Positions 1-11,344 of a stretch of DNA of 64,000 nt are shown piece by piece. The DNA is taken from NCBI GenBank assembly GCA_028551475.1, contig CM052357.1:12881931-12945930 (forward strand), in the 5' to 3' direction. The position numbers and the translations under genes were made by a program. The notes under the pieces were generated by a model that ran no database searches, was not told the origin of the DNA, and saw nothing but the letters and a program-made list of their open reading frames with translations. The stretch's first letter is position 1, and every line of letters begins with the position of its first letter. Source of the DNA: Casuarina equisetifolia (Eukaryota; Streptophyta; Magnoliopsida; Fagales; Casuarinaceae).

Positions 1-2251
1 GTTTGATGTATATACCTTTCAATTACCTATCTATTGTATAATTTTCACAAGCTTGTGAGACACATATGTGTTTATTTAAGACAAGTTAAAAAGTCTTAAG
101 GAAGGTGCAATCTTAAGCATTTGGCCGGGATATATAATTATTGATCATATAATGATGTCTTGTAGCACACAAATTTATACTCGAGTACATTGTACAAGAC
201 ATATCATATTCTCCTACGATGGCTAGTCAATGATATTGTCACTTTGGGGATGTTTTCTTATGATGGTTTGTCAATGACATTTGTCATTTTGGAGTGATAT
301 TTCCCTAAAACAATTTTGTCAGTGATGATCATTTTGAAGAATTGATAACGTTTGTCACTTTGGTGATATTCTCCTAAGAAGGTTTTGTTAGTAATGTTGG
401 TCATTTTGGAGAATAAGACTAATAAGAAGGGTAACATAACATTTTCTTTTATGGTGTTACTTATCCACCACACTATCATATTAGATCTATATTTGTAGAG
501 TAGAGAGCTTTTGTGACTGTAGTAGGCATTGTGTCTCTAAATGGCATAGTTATTGCTATTATTCGAGGGCTTAAAGCTTTGTGTAATGAAATTGGCAATA
601 ATGGATTGTTTTTAGACCAGCACAAAACTATTTTAAAATTATTTTCATATATGAAATTTACTAGTAGTAGTATTTATTTTTATAAACATTGATGTCGCCT
701 AAGTGAGAGATTATTGATGTATTGTATGAGTTTATGTAATGTGGACTTATATCGATGAGCATAAATTAATATTTTCTACCATGTTGGGTTAATGTGATTC
801 TGTTGGTACACTATAATTGTACACATGTTACCTTTATTGCATATATGGAATTGGCTAATGTGGGCATTTGTCCACCTTATTGGTTTTAATGAGTTAACCT
901 ATTTGTGTGGACAATTTTGTTGATTAGCTAAGTACCCTTTCTAGCTTTCCATTCATATACACTAAATCTTGCTATAGAAGAAATTTAGAGACAATAGTAA
1001 TAATCATTTTATACTATATCCAAGGCATTTTTGCCATGTCACCTTTTTCTTTCCCTATACAAACAAAAGACACAAGTTCACAATAAAACACAAGAACATG
1101 ATTCACACCAAATTGTCAATGTTCATGCAGGTGGGAGAGAGCTTGTTATACAATCATCGTTTGTTGTCTTTCTCCATCCATTTGAATGGTTTTTAGTTGC
1201 CCTATCGAGCTAGTATTAAGAAAGAATAAAGTAGCAAGCTTAGTGACAACTTACAACTCAAGAAATAGAGGAATTTGGTATGTTCTTGATATGATTTGTA
1301 CATTTCATGAAACTTATTCCTTTTCTATAAAAGAAGCTCAAGAATTAGTGCTTTGATCCTATAAAAGAGCCTTGTTTGAAGCCATAGTTGCTAACATGCT
1401 TCTCTTGCGCCTAGCTATGGTTTAATTATAAAAGATCACTAACAATCCATATCGAAATGGAAATGACATATCTACATTATAATGGGAACAACATCGATTA
1501 CATAAATTTTGGGTTCTTCAAGTTCTGTGATTTCCCAATTTAATTTCTTACTTTACAGACAATGACAACTAAATGACTAGAATGCCTTTGAATATTATCA
1601 AATTAACCAAAACACCCTTGGGTTGCTTATACTCGAGCCTAATGACATTTGACCTAAGAAGCTTACACATCCTGCACACTATTTAACCAAGTAAAACATC
1701 CTACTAATGTTAGCCTAATTTGGACAATAATCACAAAATAAAAGCAACTAATCACCATTAGAGGCCAATGAAATTTATCTAATTCAAAAATTAGCTTGAT
1801 ATTAAAATAGTAAGACCACATTTAAATTTTACATAAAAATTACTAGTTAATAATGTAGGACAAACATAACTTGTTAACACATATGAGGCATCATTCTACC
1901 TACTTAAGGTTTCTTATAGGGCCATGTTTAAGGCTAATTCTATAGCTTTGGGAGGTTAGAAATGGGAAATGGACAAGTCTTGGGTTCGGTGTGAATTTCA
2001 GTCTCTAACCACTCATTGTGCAAGGACTTTAACTACAAATGTACAACAAAATTTTAGAGACAGAGATAGATAGTAAACCCCATTGATTAGACATTCATTT
2101 TCAACATGTTAAGACTAAAGACATAAAGGCAATAAGAAATGCTCAAACGTAAATGCCTTCCCTAAAGAAAACTTGAAAATCCAAAAAGAGTTTAATATAC
2201 TGTTTGTTTGTACTGCCATTAATTGTTTTAACTCATGAAATCAAAGGTTAT
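1..2251. other. AT-rich intergenic DNA
   Basis: No convincing gene is visible on either strand: the open frames are short, lack recognisable domains and have no good splice context. The only structure I can support is the degenerate short-period repeat at 208-412, listed separately. The stretch ends where an LTR begins at 2252. Confidence 0.6.
208..412. repeat. degenerate ~45-bp tandem repeat
   Basis: A motif close to GTCACTTTGG or GTCATTTTGG recurs at 238, 283, 329, 354 and 400. Between these lies a second motif close to CTCCTAnGATGGTTTGTCAATGA at 211, 255, 302 and 371. The spacing is about 45 bp with one irregular interval. It looks like an old minisatellite of roughly 4.5 copies. No coding or regulatory role can be read from it. 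Confidence 0.6.
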
Positions 2252-2484
2252 TGTTAGAGATATGTTTGTATATTTGTTATTATATTTTCTTGATATGCTC
2301 ATGTATTCTTTTCATGTGGCGTAGGTTTATTTTGGAAAATTACTTATGTATTAAGTATCTATATATTTTCCATAGTGTGTCAGTCCTTGGATTATAAAAG
2401 GACAAGTCCTGTACATAATTATTCAAGAAAGTAAAATACAACCTTTCCTAAAGTCCTAGCTTTCCTCTTTTTTCCTTTGTGACA
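2252..2484 (+). repeat. LTR, copia-like, 5' end of a chimeric element
   Basis: The 233-bp segment starts TGTTAGAGATATG and ends in TGTGACA. It carries a TATA-like TTATAAAAGG near 2393 and a pyrimidine-rich 3' part. It is followed directly by a near-perfect tRNA-iMet primer site. It resembles a copia LTR and matches the 3' LTR at 12959 only weakly, so the two may not be a pair. Confidence 0.6.
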
Positions 2485-2860
2485 TGGTATCACGAGCCTT
2501 TTCTTTTCCTAGTTTTCATTTTTGCCCTATTTTCTAACTATTTTTGTTTTACTTATTTTTTTATTGCTTACTTTTACCTACAAAAACACGTTAGCACTAT
2601 GGTGCAAGAATTAACAATCAATATACACTGAAAACACAAAACTTTTTTCTTACCCTCATCATGACCAATCCCTTTGCTAGTCATAATTTGGATGCTCCCC
2701 TTGTTAAGGACATCACGAATCAGTTAGATTCTCCTACCCAACAGAATATCGTTTCTCAACAACCAATTTTGGGCTCCATCGAATAGACCCAGCCTACACC
2801 AACCCAACCTTTTGTTTTGGGCTAACCCACATTAGCACAAAATGGCCTTGGAGGGCTTGG
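2485..2860 (+). pseudogene. primer binding site and start of a copia-like gag leader
   Basis: TGGTATCACGAGCC at 2485-2498 is the tRNA-iMet primer site with one inserted base. A frame opening with ATG near 2660 reads as a short polar peptide, typical of the first residues of copia gag proteins, and is broken by an in-frame stop near 2786. Downstream the sequence switches to a gypsy gag that lacks its N-terminus, so the join lies somewhere between about 2790 and 2870. The copia assignment is an inference from style rather than from a domain. Confidence 0.4.
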
Positions 2861-2871
2861 CTGTACGCTAG

Positions 2872-3741
2872 TTGCAAGCTTATAAGTTGGAGATTAAGAG
2901 ATCAAGGTCTTCGTTGTCTTGGGTGCAGCTTCAACATGGTCTTCTTGAAAGGTATGGTGCTTCTCATGCCAAACGTGCTTATGGTGAATTGACTAAATTA
3001 ATGCAAGCGAGTTCTTTAGAAAAATATTATGAGGAATATATGAATCTGTTGATGCAATCAGGACCTTTAACTGTACAACAGGCAGTTGATGGGTTTATTA
3101 GTGGCTTGAGAATGGATGTTAGGAGTGATGTTGATGCAAAAGAGCCTAAATATGCTATTATCTTTAAAGGAAGAAATAATAAGTGGAGATTAGCAAATAA
3201 AGTTTTATCTCGAAGGCAAGGGGGAGAGCAGCAACCAATGGTTGAAAAAAATTCCTTACTTGTAAGGAGATTCACTTCAGCAGAAATAGAAGAAAGGAGA
3301 AACTGCAGACTATGTTTCCATTGTAACGACTACTATACACAGGGACATAGGTGTAAGCAGAAGTTATTTATGCTTGAGGCAGTATGGCCAGATGAGTGGG
3401 GTGAGGTTGGTTATGAGCAACAAGGGTTGGATGATAATGATGTTGGGGGTGCTGTGGAGGATGTTGGTGATGTAGAAAAAATGGAAATCCCAAAGATAGC
3501 CTTTTTTGGGATTGAACCGAAGAAGCCTAGAACGATTAAAGTAGAAGGAAATTTGGTAGGATATAAAAGGCGGGTGATGTTCTTGATAGATTCGGGTAGT
3601 TCACATAATTTCATCCGTAAAGATTTGGTAGAAAAGATGGGGTTGGAAGTGGATACAACTATTGAGTTTTCTGTTATGGTGGCAAACGACAACTATGTTA
3701 AGGGAATAGGCAAATGTGTTGGAGTGCAGGCTAAGTTGTAG
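2872..3741 (+). pseudogene. Ty3/gypsy gag (C-terminal part) and aspartic protease
   Basis: The first ~100 residues match the second half of retrotransposon gag (pattern SLxWVQLQHGLLERYG). A nucleic-acid-binding knuckle follows, CFHCNDYYTQGHRC, at residues ~147-160. The retropepsin active site DSGSSHNF is at residues ~240-247. The gag N-terminus is missing. The frame stops at 3739 (TAG) and the protease tail resumes at 3751 in the same reading frame, so this is one nonsense break in a once-continuous gag-pol polyprotein. It is part of the chromovirus that is completed by the chromodomain at 12624. Confidence 0.85.
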
Positions 3742-3750
3742 GGGGTTCCT

Positions 3751-4794
3751 ATGTTGTTAGAATTGTATGTTTTATCTATGGTTGTGGTTGATGTGGTTTT
3801 AGGGGCTGAGTGGTTGGAGACTTTGGGTGATGTGACTTTGAACTTTGCAGATAAAAGAATGGAGTTTGAGTTAGAAGGGAGGAAAATCATTCTATATAGA
3901 AAACAGCCTAAGCAAACTGACATCTTATCTGGTATGAAGTTCTTTAAGGAGATAAAAAAAGGGGGACAGATGTTTATGGTACATATGACAACAAAGGAAG
4001 AGGCCGAAAAAGAGAATTCAACAAGAGTTTTGCCTGCCATAGAGGAAGTGCTGGATGAATTTAATGATTTGTTTCAGGAACCTAAAGGCTTGCCCCCACA
4101 GCGAAGCCATGACCACTGTATTCTGTTAAAGGGAGAGGGGAAACTAGTTTCGGTTTGCCTTTATAGATACCCATATGTACAAAAGAATGAGATAGAGAAG
4201 ATCATTAGTGGGTTACTAAAGGAGGGAGTGATTAGGCCAAGTAGAAGCCCTTTTTCTTTGCCTATTCTGTTAGTAAAGAAATCAGATGGCACATGGAGGC
4301 TATGCGTTGATTATAGGGAGTTGAATAAACAAACAGTCAAGGATAAGTTCCCAATCCCTACCATAGATGAGTTATTAGATGAACTTCATGGGGCTCAATA
4401 CTTCTCTAAGTTGGACCTGAGATCAGGATATTATCAGGTAAGGATAAGGCCTAAGGATGTAGAGAAAATGACATTTCATACCCACCATGGACATTACGAG
4501 TTCTTAGTTATGCCATTTGGGTTAACGAACGTACCCTCTACTTTTCAGTCATTGATGAATGTAGTATTTCAAGAGCATCTTAGGAAGATTATATTAGTCT
4601 TCTTTGATGACATTTTGATATATAGTAGGAGTTGGGAGGAGCATTTATCTCATGTTCGGAGAGTTTTGGGAGTACTTAGGAAACATAAGCTTTTTGTTAA
4701 GAAAAAAAAGTGTGAGTTTGGGCGTACACGGTTGAGGTTTTTGGGCCATATAATTAGTGGTGAAGGAGTAGCGGTTGATCCAGAAAAGATATAA
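3751..4794 (+). pseudogene. Ty3/gypsy reverse transcriptase
   Basis: After the protease tail, the polymerase palm is complete: KSDGTWRLCVDYRELN, then FSKLDLRSGYYQ, then MPFGLTNVPSTFQ, and the catalytic FFDDILIYS (the YxDD box with F in the first position, common in chromoviruses). The frame ends in TAA at 4792, exactly where the connection domain should continue (a PEKI-to-AI context), so this is a nonsense mutation. Neighbouring pol segments lie in order on the same strand. Confidence 0.9.
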
Positions 4795-4849
4795 GCCATT
4801 GCTCAGTGGCCAGTTTCGAGAACAGTAAGTAAGAGCCTTAAGAGGTTTT

Positions 4850-5506
4850 TTGGGTACAGTAGGGTACTACAGAAAGTTTATAAAGGGTTACGGCAAGATT
4901 ACGGAGCCCCTCACGAGGTTATTGAAAAAGGATTCCTTCCAGTGGAATGGGGAAGCTCAAGCTGCATTTGAGCAACTTAAGGTAGTCATGATTTCAACCC
5001 CAGTTTTAAGCCTCCCTAATTTTAGTCAACCGTTCATCATTGAGTATGATGCTTCTGGAAAAGGAATCGGAGCAATGTTGTCTCAAGGTAAGAAACTTAT
5101 TGCTTATTTCAGCAAGGTACTGCATAGAAGTCATTTGAAATTGTCCATATACAAAAGAGAAATGTTGGCTGTGGTATTGGCTATTAAAAAATGGAGACAT
5201 TATTTGTTAGGAAGGCAATTTACTATTCGTATTAATCAGCGCAGCCTAAAATATATTCAAGATCAAAAATTAGTCACCTCGGCCCAACAAAAGTTGCTAT
5301 CAAAATTGTTGAGGTATGATTTCTTGGTAGAGTATAAGGCTGGAAAAGAGAACGTGGTGGTTGATGGTTTATCTAGGAGGGACTTGGATATGGCAGTTGA
5401 GAATGTTGAAGAATGTTGTGCTTTGCCGACCCTAGTACCTTTATGGCTTGATGTAATTACGAAAGAGGTTCAGTCTAACAAGGAAATGCTAGAACTATCA
5501 AACTGA
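4850..5506 (+). pseudogene. Ty3/gypsy RNase H and connection domain
   Basis: The segment contains GYYRKFIKGYGKI of the connection region, then the RNase H signature YDASGKGIGAMLSQ, the EMLAVVLAIKKWRHYL helix, and a changed INQRSLKY where families normally have TDQxSLKY. It ends with DGLSRR, the usual transition to integrase. The reading frame has shifted relative to the polymerase segment upstream, so at least one indel lies near 4800-4850. Confidence 0.88.
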
Positions 5507-5524
5507 ATACAGGAAGGAGAAGCA

Positions 5525-6573
5525 GTGGGGTTGTGGGAATTTAAGGAAGGCATAGTGTTGTATAAGGGCCGAATTTACTTACCTTCTGATTCATCACTAA
5601 TAGAAACTGTGGTCAAGGAAATACACTTCAGCACCCATGAACGGATGGAAAAGACTTTGAAGAGGATACAGGTAGTGTTCTTTTGGAAGGGTATGAAGAA
5701 AATAACTGATCAATTAGTTAGGGAATGTCTAGTGTGTTAGCAACAGAAAAGTGAAAACAGAAAACCAAGAGGGAAGTTACAGCCCCCCTAATCCCAGATC
5801 AGATTTGGGAGGACATTTTGATGGACTTCGTTAAGGGATTGCTAGCATCAGAAGGAAAATCGGTAATTCTAGTAGTAGTGGATAGGTTGTCAAAATTTGG
5901 ACATTCCATACCTATGACTCACCCGTATACTGCCTCACAAGTTGCCCAAGTATTTTTTGACAATATTTTCAAATTGTATGGAATGCCCAAGTCTATAGTA
6001 AGTGATCGAGACCCACTTTTTACTAGCCAATTTTGGAAGGAATTATTCAGGTTATAGCGAACTAGTTTTAATTTCTCATCTGCTTACCACCTTCAAACTG
6101 ATGGTCAAACAGAAGTGCTCAACAGAACCTTAGAGATGTACTTGAGATGTCTTGCGAGGGATAACCCGAAGCAGTGGAACAAATGGATTAGCTAGGCTCA
6201 ATTTTTCTACAATACTAGTTGGCATAGTTTGACCTTACATACCTTTTATAAAGTAGTATATAGGCGCAACCCTCCTTCACTTCTTTCTTTTGTTTCAGGA
6301 TCCACCAAAGTTGCTAGAGTGGAACAGCTGATGGTAGAATGTGAGAAGATGCTTTCGCAGATTAAGAAAAACTTACAGGCAGCAAAGGAAAGGATGAAAA
6401 GGTTCTATGATCGTAATAAACGAAAGGTACAATTTGAGGTGGGTGACTATGTCCTTGTTAAGCTACCCCAGCACAAGCAGGTGTCCTTATCCAACTGGAG
6501 AAAAAGCAAACTGACTTCACGATTTCAAAGCCCTTATAAGGTGCTACAACGTATAGGGGAAGTTGCCTACAAG
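5525..6573 (+). pseudogene. Ty3/gypsy integrase, broken, interrupted by the nested element
   Basis: 5525-5740 is the zinc-binding N-terminus (HFSTHERMEKT ... CLVC). 5818-6057 holds the first two catalytic aspartates (VVVDRLSKF; IVSDRDPLF). The glutamate region ([16 protein letters not shown]) is at ~6085-6140. 6229-6573 is the C-terminal GPY-type region (FEVGDYVLVKL; PYKVLQRIGEVAYK). Stops interrupt it at 5738, 6055 and near 6194. The protein breaks off at 6573, and the continuation into the chromodomain is found at 12624, beyond the nested insertion. Confidence 0.88.
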
Positions 6574-7871
6574 TGTTCGGTGAATTTTAAATACAAGTGA
6601 ACATGTCGAACAAGTAATATAATGATAAGAAAAGTATCGTCCCACAGAGATTGGTGATTACTATGCCAACTAATTACTAACAGTGACAACTCTTAGAATT
6701 TATCTAACAAATCCAAATTGATAGAGAATAAACTAATCAACTAAATTTAATAAAACTAAATACACAAAATATGTTAGAGTATCCGATTTCACCATAACTA
6801 TGAGGTACTAATGTAGATTATGTATGCTTGCAAGAGGGATAATATCTATGTGATGGCGGAACTTCCTAATTTATTTACTATCCTATGTCTAGGTTTAGCA
6901 AACCTACTTAGTTCATTAATTCACTATATTTTTATATGTGAATTGAAACAAACCAAATGCATTAGGATCTATGAACATTCCCAGTTTACAATAAATCTTT
7001 CGATTATCTTATCACCAAAAGCCACACAAACAACATGGTATATGTCTATCCATATTTAATTCATGGTTATATATTATAAGAAGTAATTGCATATTATTAC
7101 CTCTCAGTCTCAAACATGCACATCAAATCATTCAAGAGGTGGCCAATCACTTAAAAGCATTAAGCATAATAATATATAACTCACATAAATAAAATATCTT
7201 GCAAAACATAATAATCATAAGATTCATACCATCATAATTAGGTTACATCGTAGCTCTAACAAAAATAAACTAAAGCATAAATAAATAATGAGGAATAATG
7301 GTAATAAGAAATAAAAAAGGCATCTTGAATCCAAGAACAAGAAGTCTGTCACCCTTTTTGTCTTTTCTTCAAGAAAACCTTGAATTCTTGGCCTCTTTTT
7401 TGAGTTGTGCTCAATTTCCTCCCCCCCTCTTTCTTTTGCCTTTTCTCTTCTCTTAAATAGGGTTTAGGTTTAGACCTACTCTTATCCTAGTAGAATTGGG
7501 TCTTAGAGATCTAAAACAATTGGGTTTTGAAAGCTTAATTTAATTAGGTTTTGAACTCCTAATTTAATTAGGCTTTGAACTCCTAATATGATTAGATTTT
7601 CTAATTATTTAGAAAACCCAATAATAATAAAATCTAATAACAATCATTCAAAGCCCAAGCCCTTCTTGACTCTCTTGATCCTGATATTATGATTTTGCCA
7701 CACAATAAGCATCAGGCTCTCCATGTTCATCTCTTTTCTCCTTACTTTCTTGTGCTACATAAACAAGATAAATTTAAGTAAATAAAGAGGAGTTCAAATG
7801 TTTTCTCACAATTATTAAAGTTATTTATTGCCTAAAATAGGTAAAATAACTCTATAAAAATAGAGTTATCA
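6574..7871 (-). repeat. 3' LTR of the nested gag-only gypsy element
   Basis: A 1298-bp copy of the terminal repeat. On the minus strand it begins TGATAACTC and ends CCGAACA. It has 24 bp more than the other LTR, an extra copy of a short AATTTAATTAGG-type motif near 7560-7585. The U3 start holds a short palindrome (AACTCTAT...ATAGAGTT). Confidence 0.92.
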
Positions 7872-9443
7872 AAACTCCCAAACTTAACATTTTGCTAGTC
7901 CTCTAGCAAAAGTAATAAACAATATATGTTTTAGACAAAACCCCTGCATGAAATTTTCTCATAATTGCTCAAACTCAACAATTCAAAGAAAAATATAACT
8001 TTCATCCAAACACCACAATTTTTTTATAAGATAAGATAGACTTTTAACTATGTTGACCACGTGTGTGTGTGTGAGTCCTTATCTTTTCAACTATATGCAC
8101 TCCAAATAGATTCACATTAATATGCAATCTCTCAAAATCTTTAACCAAACCTCATATGTTTGCTTTTCATTCCTCTCTCTACTAATGTAAGCCAATCATC
8201 TAATCAAAAATCAATAGGACTTTTATAAGCTTGTAATGTAAGGTTGGGCTAGGGGTAAGATGAAAGTCATTTAGGCTAAATTCACCCATGAACACATTGC
8301 TTTCTAAGATCTAATTTGAGCTTTTGTCACTTCTTTTCTTTGCTTTCTCTTTTTTTTTTGCAAATGATCTTTCTATCACCACTTCTCTCATTTATTTTTT
8401 TTTTCCCAAAAATACTTGATTTCACTTGGATTTTGACACTCACAAAAGTCACAATCATGCTTGCAATCATAAAGCAAGTAGTAGGACTAGAAATGTAACC
8501 ATTATAATCTTATCTTGTTGATGACATCCAACTACTATGCAAAAGTCAATTTTTGAACCTTTAGTGGCTTGAATTTGACAATAAGCAATAAGAGAATTCC
8601 ATTCTTAGACAGATGTTGCATTTCCCTTTTCTTTTCTCTTTTTTTTTTTGCATCCACAAAAGCAACATATTATGCTACATAATCATTACAATCAACATCC
8701 TTCCCCTCATCTTCTCTTCACTCAAATAGACTTATATCATAAAAATCAATATGTTCAAGGGTGTGGGACGAAAAGATGATTTGTTAAAGGCTCAAAAGTA
8801 TATATATATGGGTGTCATAAAGAAAATGGATAAGAATCAAGGCTCAGTGGGGTGACTGATGATAAATAAATACGGTTGGCTTGAAAGGCTCAAACGATCC
8901 AAATAATGGCCTAAATCATTTTCTCAATTAGATGCAGCCTAGGATTTTGCCTCAAGAGAAAATCAAACAAATTCTAAGATCCAGGTGAGATATAAGAAAA
9001 TCACATACTTCACATGAATATTCTTTAGAAATACACACAATTTCAAAAATGAAAGACTTTTAGTGCTCAATAGGTGGATCAACATAAGTAGAATCACACT
9101 TAACTCACACTACAATTGCAGGTTTGAACAAAATCTATGTCTTTCAAAGAATCACCAAGAATTCACAACATGGGATGTAATCATGACATAAAAAAAATTT
9201 CAATCAAATTTTGCACAAAGGTTCTTTCCCTACCCCCAAACTTGAATGAAGCATTGTCCTCAATGTAAAAACAAAAGAAATCAATAATAAAGAAGGAATA
9301 AGAAAACTCCCTTGATTGCAGGTTGTCAAAATGGAGCTGTGATGAGCATATGGTGATAGCCTTCTAACCAAACTAATACTTAGGTTGCCTCCCAAGAAGC
9401 GCTTGCTTTATATTTTTCAACCAAACTATCCTCCACATGTTGC
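7872..9443 (-). other. non-coding interior of the nested element: polypurine tract and post-pol region
   Basis: 7872-7885 is the minus-strand polypurine tract (AAGTTTGGGAGTTT read on that strand), immediately before the 3' LTR. Another 1.5 kb contains no open frame with a recognisable domain. At 9382-9411 the minus strand reads AAGCGCTTCTTGGGAGGCAA, a block I recall as common in plant gypsy elements downstream of pol. This suggests that the whole pol region between the protease start and this block was deleted. Confidence 0.6.
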
Positions 9444-9941
9444 TTAAGGAGGACGAAACTCCAATAGTTTAGGAGACAACTTGTGTCGTTTGATTGTTGA
9501 ACATTCTTCAATAAGTACAACTGTCTTATATACTTCTAACTTCCTTTTATTCTCTAGTATCTTGTTCAACAATTTTGCACAACTAGATATTTGAATTAGA
9601 GCATTTGTAAAAGAAATGTTAATGTGCAATTTTAAAGATATATCAAGAAATTTCAAAAACTGCTTATCTTTTACGCGTTGCTGGAATCTTTGGGGAGATG
9701 GAGCTGGAAGCATAAAGGACATAGGATTTTCTGGAACAAGCTTGCTCCTAGGTGCCTCCTCAAGTTGCATGCTAACATCTTTATCATTATCTTTGAGACT
9801 CTCCTTGTCAACATAAACTTCTCCTACTTGCTTGCCACATGTTAGGGTTATTGCTTCTATGGTATCTATAAAGCTTTTCTCCACATTACTAGGTAAAAGA
9901 CCCTCCTGATTCTCTGAGATCATATTGATGAGCTGACTCAT
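9444..9941 (-). pseudogene. gypsy gag tail up to the start of protease
   Basis: The frame encodes the linker after gag: a PAPSPQRFQQRVKDKQFLKFLD segment (residues ~79-100) and then a KRKLEVYKTVVLIEECSTI segment, both typical of the stretch just before retropepsin in Athila/Tat-like elements. It stops right where the protease fold would begin, so no DSG or DTG site exists. It lies in a different frame from gag at 9956-11050, implying an indel near 9950. Protease and all of pol are missing downstream. Confidence 0.75.
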
Positions 9942-9955
9942 TGCAACTCTAATTT

Positions 9956-11050
9956 TCAGATTGAAGCCTCTTGTCTCTGAAAACTCGCTTTTTGATTCTG
10001 AAATCTTGCTTCAATCCTCTCTGTAAAGTTCTGTGTGGTGCTGGCTAGCTCACTAATCATGTTCTCGTAGTTAGGTTTCACCTCTTCTGTTTGCCAAAAT
10101 GTTGGTTGCAGTCTCATCTCACTTGGGTTACTCCATGAAAAAGTTTGATGGTTGTGCCATCCCAGATTGTACGTATTTGAGTAATAATCATTTTGTGACC
10201 TGCTAGGAATTTCAACAAAATTAGCATAATCATTATAATGAGCATTAGAGTTACCTACTTGACATTCTGTGCTCTCATGTGCTCCACCACAAAATTCATA
10301 TTCTCTATTCTTTAGGAACACTTCCAATTTTGCATGTAAGTTGGCGAGGGTATCTACTTCATGGACTTCACTTGCTTGATGCATTGGTAGTCTTTCAGTA
10401 GACCATTGATAGTTATCAAATGCCATCTCCTCTAGAAAATTAAATGCCTCTTCTGGTGTTTTGCTATGTAAGTCCCCTCCTGCAGCTGTATCAATTACAC
10501 AACGAAGATTCATACTACACCCATCATAAAAAGTTTGTACCTGTAGCCACGTGGGTAATCCATGATTTGGACATATCTTCAAAAGTTCCTTGAATCTCTC
10601 CCAAGCTTCATATAATAATTCATCATTCATCTGCTCAAAAGTGAAAATATCGTTACGCAATTTAGCAAATCTTGTAAAAGGAAAGAACTTACCAAGAAAT
10701 TTTTTAGCCAAATCATCCCATGTAGTAATTAATCCTGTAGGAAGTGAAAAGAACCACTTTTTAGCTGCATCTCTAAGAGAAAATGAAAATAGTTTCAACC
10801 TGATAACATCTTCTATAACTCCATGATCTCCAATCATGTCACAAAATTCAAGGAATGCTTCAATGTGAGCTTTTGGATCCTCATTTGGTAGCCCACTATA
10901 TTGCACAGATTTTTGAAGCATCTTGATGAGCACGGGCTTGATCTCAAAGTTATTTGCCTGAATTGTAGGCCTAATGCTTGATGTGGCATTCCAAAATGTT
11001 GGTGCAACATAGACTTGTAAAAGTCTATATGTATCATCATATCTCTCCAT
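9956..11050 (-). CDS. gag protein of the nested gypsy element
   Basis: An uninterrupted 364-residue frame. It matches the retrotransposon gag family: an EDPKAHIEAFLEFCD motif, then RLKLFSFSLRDAAKKWFFSL, TTWDDLAKKFLGKFFP and NDELLYEAWERFKELLKICPNH, spanning residues ~55-175. A partial knuckle-like EYEFCGGAHESTECQ follows at ~248-262. Gag would form the particle shell around element RNA. The start is the first ATG after the primer site, with a ~270-bp A-rich leader. The intact frame among decayed neighbours fits a young non-autonomous element that keeps gag only. Confidence 0.85.
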   Translation of the reverse strand: MERYDDTYRLLQVYVAPTFWNATSSIRPTIQANNFEIKPVLIKMLQKSVQYSGLPNEDPKAHIEAFLEFCDMIGDHGVIEDVIRLKLFSFSLRDAAKKWFFSLPTGLITTWDDLAKKFLGKFFPFTRFAKLRNDIFTFEQMNDELLYEAWERFKELLKICPNHGLPTWLQVQTFYDGCSMNLRCVIDTAAGGDLHSKTPEEAFNFLEEMAFDNYQWSTERLPMHQASEVHEVDTLANLHAKLEVFLKNREYEFCGGAHESTECQVGNSNAHYNDYANFVEIPSRSQNDYYSNTYNLGWHNHQTFSWSNPSEMRLQPTFWQTEEVKPNYENMISELASTTQNFTERIEARFQNQKASFQRQEASI

Positions 11051-11320
11051 CCTTGTTACTTAATCATTCAACAACAACAACTTAACAAAGATTTTTTTCT
11101 TTTTCTTTCTTTTCTTTTTGTAAAAAAAAAATAATGAACCAAATAAAAATAAAACAAAAAAAATGATTTTTTTCTTTTTCTTTTTTAAGAACTAGAGAAA
11201 AAAATTTCAAGAATTAAAAGAAATAATTTTTATTTTAAAAAAAAATTTAAAAGAAAATAAAAGCTAGATTAAACCTAGAAATCATTCGGTATTAATATTA
11301 ATCAGCAGTAAAACAACTAA

Positions 11321-11338
11321 TCCCTGGCAACGACGCCA
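11321..11338 (-). other. primer binding site for tRNA-Asp
   Basis: The + strand TCCCTGGCAACGACGCCA equals the 3' end of plant tRNA-Asp including CCA, with two mismatches. On the minus strand it therefore pairs with that tRNA and primes reverse transcription. It sits six bases inside the 5' LTR (which ends at 11345), and this fixes the orientation of the element. Confidence 0.85.
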
Positions 11339-11344
11339 AAAACT

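Noticed and set aside
6820..7059. A 79-codon frame repeated almost exactly at 11592-11831.
   Set aside because: Both lie within the two LTRs of the nested gypsy element, on the opposite strand; repetition comes from the LTR pair and not from a gene family.
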